Assembly: GCA_017481595.1 (NCBI GenBank)
Contig: JAFUOY010000040.1
Coordinates: 46,260 to 110,259 of the forward strand
Reading direction: 5' to 3'
Length of the DNA: 64,000 bases
Source: Clostridia bacterium
GTDB lineage: Bacteria; Bacillota; Clostridia; Oscillospirales; CAG-272
Position numbers and translations under genes: made by a program. The stretch's first letter is position 1. Each line of letters opens with the position of its first letter. Below, piece by piece: positions 51,652 to 60,700 of the stretch. Under the pieces are notes generated by a model. That model was not told the origin of the DNA. It worked only from the letters and a program-made list of their open reading frames with translations, and searched no databases.

Positions 51652-51680
51652 GGCTTTTTGTATGCGCCAAGCAACCGTTG
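51639..51680 (-). other. Long imperfect hairpin after the giant surface-protein gene
   Basis: CAACGGTTGCTTGGC and GCCTTGCAACCCGTTG on the minus strand pair over about 14 positions with one bulge, 22 bases after the stop codon at 51703. No U run follows, so it may be a 3'-stabilising structure or weak terminator. Confidence 0.55.
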
Positions 51681-51702
51681 AGTATATTTTTTAGAAAACT
51701 AT

Positions 51703-54700
51703 TTAGTTTTCGTCCTCTCGTCTTCTTACGGGAGGCTCTGCAGCCATGCATAAAGGCTGTATCAAGGGATAATCCTCGGGGAAAAAGGTGTACATAAGCA
51801 GGTAGACAGCGTCATTTGAGTCAACTGTTCCGCTATTGTCAAAGTCAGCATCCTGATTTATGGGATAATCCTCGGGGAAGAAGGTATACATAAGCAGATG
51901 GACGGCGTCGGCTGACGTTACTTCTTCGTTTCCGTCAACGTCTCCTGTTTTCTCGGGCTCTTCTTCAAGCTCGGGAATTTCTTCTCTTCTTTCCACACCA
52001 CAGTCTACGCAAACATAAAGCTTTTCACCCTTACTGTTTACCGTAGGCTCAACCGTTACCGTACCTTCGTTCCAAGCATGATCAAGTTTATCAACGTAGG
52101 AGTCAACGTAAAAGTCTCCGCAATGGCAGGTGTGAGTTGTGTAGCCTCGCTCTGCGCAGGTGGGCTCAGTCACCACGCTTGTGTAGTTATGTCCCGTCTT
52201 TTCAAGGACGTTGGTTTCGTAATGGTCGCACCTTGTACATTCGCGCTTTTCAACTCCGTCTGTTGTACAAGTCGGTGCGGTTACCTCAAACCAATTGCCA
52301 AGGTTATGGCCGAGCTTATTTACATAGGAATCCGTATACGCATCGCCACATTTTGAACAAGTATGGGTTGTGTAACCACGTTCTGTACAAGTTGGTGCGG
52401 TAACTACGCTTGTGTAGTTATGTCCCGTCTTTTCAAGTACGCGTGTTTCATAATGGTCGCATCTTGTACACTCACGTTTTTCAAGGCCATCCGTTGTACA
52501 AGTCGGCGCGGTTACCTCAAACCAGCTACCAAGGTTATGTCCAAGGACTGAAACTATCGCCTGCGCCTCAAGAATTTCATTACATACCGAGCAGTGCTTA
52601 CCCTCTGTAAGTCCTGTATTAGTGCAAGTAGGTGCAACAGCTACATCAATTACCTCAGTATGACCGAGAGCTTCAAGAACGCTTGTTTGAGTGTGCTGAC
52701 AAACAGAACACGTACGATCTTTTCTTCCCTCTGTAGTGCAAGTGGGTGATTTGATTTCATTCCATTCTCCAAAAGTATGACCGAGTGGTGAAATCAACAT
52801 TTCTTCTTTTGTTGCGACGATTGTCGCCTCTGCATCAAGGAATGCGCCACCGCAAAGAGAACAAACATAATATTGATTGCGTCCGGGATATTCGCATTCT
52901 GCTTCTCTATTTCCAAGCAAATGCAAGGAATGTGTGCAATCGGCAGAATCATTCATTGCAAGCTCAGGAAAATCTGCAAATAATTGATGATACAAAACCA
53001 TCGCGCCTTCAGTCGAAGGATGATTCAAGTCAGAGGCTGCCCAACCTTCGTACCATTCGCCCGTTATATGATTCTTTACTACTGCTAAGTCAAAATCAAT
53101 ATATCGATGTCCGCTATTTACTATCCAAGCATTTTTGAGTCTGTTATTAACATTTGGCGTAGTGGGAATCGTGCAAAGAATCGGAGTTATACCGTGCTCT
53201 TTGCAAAGCTTTAAAAATTCTTCAGTCGAGGTTAGCCATGATGAATTTATTACACCATTTCTATCACCGTTGTTCATTCCCAAAGCCCAAATTGCATATT
53301 GTGGTTTATCGATAGCTATCAATTCTTTAAATTGCTTAAGACCCTGCGCTGCGCCCATTCCACCATATCCGCCTAAATATATGTCGGTATATCCGTCATC
53401 AAGCAGATACTTGGTCCATCTTGCGCTACTTGTAGTGCTGAACCAGGAATCTCCAAAGAACCAATAATCTGATTCAATTCCTGAAGCAAACCAACGCAAA
53501 TCAACGTTTATAAGTGTCGCTCCCTCTGTTGAGCAGAAGATTTCACCATTTTGTCCGTACCAATTTATTCTTTGCGAGAAATTATCATTATCGGTAGTAA
53601 TGGTAATCTGTGCACCGCTACGCTGAGTTTCTATTCGCACGGAAATCTTTCCGTCAATAGTTATGTTGTGGGTGTATTCTTTCACAGAAACGGTTTTATG
53701 CGTATTATAAACAATCACTTTTTCGGCGGTAATCTCAACGTAAGATCCGCTGTAAGCGTTTTTGCCGTGACCTATCAAAATACTGCCGTCCCCTAATTCA
53801 GACACTTTTGCTGAGAAAATTAAAGTCTTATTATGGATAGTAATATTATGATTAGTCAATATAAGAGATTCCCCATCAGCAAGTATGTCTGCATTTGCGC
53901 TTAAGTGTCCAAGCTCGTTAACGTAGGAATCCGTATACGCATCGCCACATTTTGAGCAAGTATGGGTTGTGTAGCCACGTTCTGTGCAAGTCGGTGCGGT
54001 AATTACGCTTGTGTAGTTATGTCCCGTTGCATCAACGTATTTATCCACGTAGGAATAACCGCAATCGCAGGTATGAGTTGTATATCCTTGCGCCGCGCAG
54101 GTGGGAGGAGTTACGATTTCGGTGTAATTATGGGTATGCGTAAGAATAGGAATGATCTCTTCTCTCTTTTCACCGCATATTTTACACGTATAAGTGCGTA
54201 TACCCGTTTCCTGCTCCGTAGGCTCCTTCGTTACAACACCGTTGCCCCAGGTGTGACCAAGGGCATCAACGTAATTGTCCACGTAAGAATCTCCACAAGG
54301 ACAGGCGTGAGTTGTATAGCCCTTTTCCGTACAGGTGGGATTTGTTACTACGGTCATATAGCTGTGACCTGTTTTTTCAAGTACGCGAGTTTCATAATGA
54401 TCGCATCTTGTACATTCGCGCTTTTCAAGTCCGTCAACCGTACAGGTAGGTGCGGTTTCCTCATACCAGTTGCCAAAGCTATGCTCTATCATATCAACGT
54501 AGGAATCCACGTAGGAATCGCCGCACATTGAACAGGTGTGAGTCGTGTAGCCCTTTTCTGTACAGGTGGGGGCGGTAACGGTGGGAACGTAGTCGTGGGG
54601 TAAGCGATCGGTAAAGTCGCTTCTGTAAGAAGCCGCCTTTCCACAGGGGCAGGAGTAAAGAGTATAGCCCTGCTCCGTACAGGTGGAAGGATATTTTACC

Positions 54701-57700
54701 GTCGGCAGGTATCTATGGGTGCTACTATATTGTATTCCCTTGCTTACCGCGTAGTTATATCCTGCCGTGCCGCATTTAACGTAAAGCACCACATTAGGAC
54801 AGCTTTCAAAGTTTTCTACGCCTATGCTTGTAACGGAGGCGGGGATTACCACTTTATTGAGCCTTGGAGCATTGCGAATCGCTACACGGTCAATGGTCTT
54901 TACACCCTCCTCAAAGGTTAAGGTCGTAAGATTCTGACAGTAATCAAACGCCTGTCTGCCTATGTACGTAACGTGGCCCGGGATAGTAACGTTTTTAAGA
55001 GCATCACAATTAAAGAATGCGGTTGAGCCGATGGACGTTACACCTGATGGGATAGTTATGCTACTCAGGCTTACGCAATCATCAAACAGACCGTTTGGTA
55101 TTTTTGTTATGCCCGTTGGCAAGGTGACGTTGCGAAGATTCTCACAACCTGAGAACAAATAGTCACCAAGCTTTACGTTTTGATTTTCAAAGGTTACGGA
55201 ATAAAGATTTTTACAGTCTCTGAAAGCATCGTCTCCCAATACGAGAAGGGTTGCAGGGAAGGTTACCTTTCCTAAGCTTTTGCAATAGGAGAAGGAGTAT
55301 CCGCCGATTTCAACAAGGCTTGAGGGGAAGAATACTTCCGTCATATATTGCTGTTCACGGAATGCGCTGTCATCAACGTATTTCGTGCCCTCGGGAATAT
55401 GATAAGCTCCTATTTTTGCCGCAGGATAGGAAATGAGATGAGTGCCGTCTGCGGAGAAAAGAACGCCGTCAACTGATTTATATACTGTGTTGCCCTCCTC
55501 TACTATAAATCTACTAAGAGATTTACAGCCTGCAAAGGAGGACGAGCCAAGCTTTGTAAGGGTTGACGGAATGGTAAAGGTTTTAAATCCACAATCCGCA
55601 AAGGCAGTATCGTCTATGAAAGTAATTCCCTCGGGAAGAACAACGTTTGTCAATCTGTAATCTCCAAAGAACATACTGCTTGGAACGTATTTCATTCCCG
55701 CCGAAAGAGTAGCGCTCTTCAAGGCGTAGCAGTTTGCAAATGCGCTTGCATCCACGGTCGTAACGCTATCGGGCAATACAATGCTTTCAAGAGCTACACA
55801 TTCGGAGAAGCCGCAATGCTCAATTATCTTAAGATTACTTGGCAAGGTTATGCTCTTAAGATTACGGAGATTATTGAATCCGTACTCGCGAACGGCAATA
55901 AGGCTTTCGGGAAGAACTACCTTAGTACAGTTTATGCTCCAATGGAACGCGCGTAAGCCGACCTCGGTAATGCCCTCTCCGATTATAATGGTTTTAATGC
56001 TATCCTTGTAATCATACCAGGGAGCGTAAGAGGGAGCGCCGTAGGACGGGATCTTTCCCTTGCCCGCTACGGTAAGAGTTCCCGTGTCGCCATCCAATAC
56101 CCAAGAAATATCGGGGGTTAAATTACCGGAAGCCGTAACGTTTTCAACGTATGGCAGAGTTGCCATAGGATATTTTGTATAGAAATCGTCGCTGTTGTAT
56201 TCAGCATCACGAATGTGCCAGGGGAAATTGGTTTCTGTACAGAGGAAATATCTGCAATGACCCGTAAGTCCGAGGTCCCAGGTTGCATCAATGTTGTAAT
56301 ACTTGCCGTCAAGCTTAACGATATTCCACGCGTGGTAATCCGTATCGCCGGGCTGATCCGCAATTCCTGTTATATATCGGCAATCAACGTCAAGCTCCAG
56401 CATCAATCTGTAGAACAATGATGCAATTCCCTGACAGACAACCTTTTTCTCAATTATTGCCGCATGGGTGGTGTGCTGATAATAAGAGATATTTTCCTCG
56501 GGGTGCTCATCATCCCAATCGTAATCGTATTCAATATTATCACAGATCCAATCGTAAACGCCCTTTATCTTGCGATAATCGGATGCATCCCAAAGATCAA
56601 GCTCTTTAAGAAGCATATCTATGGCAGCATCAACCTCGGCTTCCATTTCTGCCGTGCTGATAAAATTACAATTCACTGTGACTAAGCTATATACTCCGTC
56701 AGAGTCTGAAAGAACCTCGGAATTATAGTTATATCCGCCAACCATGTGAGATTTGATGTAATCGCCGCCGTGTGGGTCACCCGTATGCTCAAAAGCTTCT
56801 ATAATCGCTTTATGGAGGTCATTGCCCGTTAAAGAAAGACCGTTTACGCGAATAACTATATTCTTCTCACGAAGGATCATAGCTTCACGAAGCGCCTCTA
56901 CAAGCTCCTCAACACTATTAACACCGGGCGTCGGCTCCTCCTCGCCACAAACGGTACAAGCTCCGTTTTGGTAGGTGTGGGAGCATTCATTTACCTGAAT
57001 ATAATTGATGGAAGCATTGGAAAATCCGTGTGTATCGGTTCCCATATATCCGAACACGAAATCCTTGCCTGACAGCCAATCGGAAGTAGTTCCCTGACTA
57101 TTCGTTCCTATATAATAATCTGTCATAGCGCCAATTTCGTTGCCATCAACGTAAAGCCAGATCATATTGGAGCCGTCCTCGGCAATACGGTTTTCAAGCT
57201 TATACGTATGGAGAGCCGTCCAATCAATTCCGTGATTTCCCAACGCAATGCCGTAGTTATGGCTTCCCGTTGTTGTTTTTTCTCCCATAGCGATAAAACC
57301 GTTTGTATTGCTCTTGAAGATATATCGTGCATTGTAATGGGCATTTACATCGGTGCTTGTGAAAATTCGCGCTCCGCTACCGCCGCCCGTATTCAAAAAC
57401 GTGCCTTCACATTTCCATTCTACGATCCAAGGCTTATCATGACTCAAAACAATGGGCTTATCCAAGGAATACTTGGTTTTTGTAAAGACTCCGTTTGTGG
57501 TCGTTCCTTCCGTTTTTGTCAGATTATTGACCGTTTCACCGACGCTGACAAGATCAGTGCCGTCAAACTCAAATAAATAATCCTTGTATTCGTGAACATT
57601 TTGCGCTGTGATCACCACGTCACCAGTAACGGAATCAATAGATATAACTCCGTTATTATATACTGTACTTGTAATATCATTGCCACCCATCGTGACAGAC

Positions 57701-60700
57701 ACCTTAAGAAGGTCGCTTGCGCTCAGATTAACGATGAAAGGATCTCCTTCAAGAACGATCTTGTCCGTTCCGTAATCAGCGTTGACATCCTTAAGATCAA
57801 AGGTGATCTTACATATATCTGACTCATATTGGGTGTTAGAAAGAATACTGCTCTTTACAGCTTCCGTGATAACGTCCATGCCAAGGCGGTTAGGATGTAA
57901 GCGACCGTCACCAATAAGCTCGGGCGCATTCAACACGGTATAGAGATCAACAACGTTCACACCAAATTTGCCGCATACTGTTGAAATGGAAGTATTCAGT
58001 TCCTCCATAAGACTTGTATCGGATGCGCTTTGTCCAATGCGCTTAAAGTGGTTGAACATATATATTTCAGCATTGGGATAACGCTTGGTGATCTTATCAA
58101 GCATGATCGCAGTTGCTTCCATAGTTGTTGAGGGCGTTCCATAGCCGTTTTCCGTAATCAGCGTATCGTAATCAATATTGGCAGTTCCAAGGGTTGATTT
58201 ACCGTAGCTGAAATCATTGAAGCCCATCTGTATTATAATAATATCAGGAGTTTCTCCCGCATTATCACCCGTATTATCGTGAAGCTGTAAGCAACGGTCA
58301 ACGTAAGCTCCGACCGTTCCCGAGCGCTCCAAAAAGATGGCGCTTCCCGACCAAGAATTGTTTACAAGCAATCGCAAGTCAAAATCATTAACTAACTGCA
58401 TCCACCAAGTATCCTGCAAGCCTACCTCAGGAATAGTGTTGTTGGGATAGTATTTTACATTGTTTTTGATAGTTGAATTAGTCGTATCTGCCGCGGTTCC
58501 ATTTGATGTACCCGCGTACGTTGAAATGCTTGCGCCCAAAATCGAAACCGTTTTACCCTTAAGAGAAATATTTTTTCCGCAAGCGGTACAAGCTCCGTTT
58601 TGGAAATTGTGGCCCGTTGCGTCAACGTAATCGTCCATGTAGGAGTCACCACAGGTGCAAGTATATGTCGTGTAGCCCTTTTCCGTACAGGTGGGAGGGG
58701 TTACAACTGTTTCATAGGAATGGCTATGAGAAAGATTTTCGCTATAATAGGAAAGTAATTCCGTTTCTATGCAATCGGAAATCAGCTCCATTCCATTAGA
58801 TGTAGGATGGATCTTATCCATCATATATCCGGAATAATTTTCCCAAGTAATATCGCTGTTTTCAGCCAAATCTACCACGGGAATATCGTAATATTCTGCC
58901 GCCGCACGGATATAGGTATTATGCTTTTCCCATGCGGTTTTATCCACGGAATACAAATTCTCGGGAAGTAGCGTCATTGCAAAGATTTGAGCATTCGGAT
59001 AAGCATTACGTATTTTGTGCAACATAATACCATAAGCCTCACCAAATGATGTAGGTGTTACATAAGTTCCGTCATTGCCGACTAAACTGCTATAGTCCAC
59101 TGTACCGTCACCCACATTGCTACGGTTAAAATTATAATCATTGATACCCAGATAGACAAAAATCACATCGGGATCGATTGGCGCATTTTCCGGATTGTTT
59201 TCCAAAGTATTATCGTGGAGATTGATACAACGGTCAAGATAAGCGGCAGGAATCACACGTCCATCGCCGGTTTGTCCTCCGAAAACCTGTGAACCAGCCC
59301 AAGAATTATTCACAAGAAGCTTCATACCGCTGCGATTGGCAAAATGCATCCACCAGGTCTGATTAACACTTTCAAGCAAACAATAGCTACCGGGCTTAGT
59401 GTTGGCTATTCCCACATCATATCTATGACCATTTTTACCGATAGTTGTATTTACTGTAGCATCATTTGAATATCCGTTAAAGGTTGAAATGCTGTCACCC
59501 AAAATAGAAACATACTTTCCATCCAAAACGGTCAAAAGATTTATGAATCCGCAAACCGTACAAGTATTGCCACTATAGACGTGACCACTATAAGGAATCT
59601 CTTCTCTTCCGCTTAAAGAAGCATCACAGATCTCACAGATTTCTCCTGCTGTATATCCGACTTTCGTGCAAGTAGGTTCTTGTGTAGAAACCTTTTTGGG
59701 ACTGTGTATTAGAAAATTCTTACTGATTTGACTCAATGTTAACCAATTATTGGCGCTGGGAATCCACCAAGGAATGCAAACTGCATCCACACCATCGGGA
59801 ACGGTGATGTAGCCATTATTTGTATATTCGCTGTAAACCTCTCCTGCCGACAGGCTGGTTACTATTTTATCTCCCAGCAAATAAGTCACACGAATACCGT
59901 TAACAGAACCCATATTCTCCGAAGTCGAACCGAAAGAGCTGGATGCAATTCGATCTCCCGACTCCACAGGAATAACCACAGAAATTACATCACCATTGCT
60001 AATATCGTATTTGGTAGCTGTATAATAGCCTTTCTCAGGAACCAGAATATCATATAAATTTGTGCATCCAATAATATCCTTCGGTAACTGTTGCAAATAA
60101 GGACTTGACGTCGCGCCACAACCGGTACAAGCTCCGTTTTCGTAGGTGTGCTGTCTGTTTAAAATATAAACCTCAAATTCGCTATTATTGCTGCTATGGG
60201 GGAGATTTATAGCGGTGGCGCCCGCGGGAGCAGTTACGTAGCCGTTTTTAACAAACTCCGCATACACTTTATCTCTTGAAAGGGATTCAAGAACGCCGTT
60301 TTCGTTAAACCAGGTAATTCTTACACCGTTTGCGCTGCTACCGTTTTCGGGAGTCGCGCCAAAGGCAGTAGCAAATATTTTATCTCCCGCCTTTACGGGG
60401 AAGGTAACAGACCAGCTGTCACCGGTTGAAACGTTACCCCAGCCGCTGGCGGTGTAATATATATTTTCACGCTCAAGGGCTGTCCAAAGGTTAGTGCCCG
60501 AGCATACGTTATGGGGTAAATTTTGCAAATGACCGTCGCAATCGAATTTTCCACTTGCGGTAATTACAACGTCACCTGTAACTGACGGAATTGAAATAAC
60601 TCCGTTTGAATAGCAGGCTGCGGTAACATCGCTGCCGCCCATAGTTACCTTTACCTCAACGTTTTCACCCGAGATCGCCGTTGTAAATTCTTTTCCGTGA

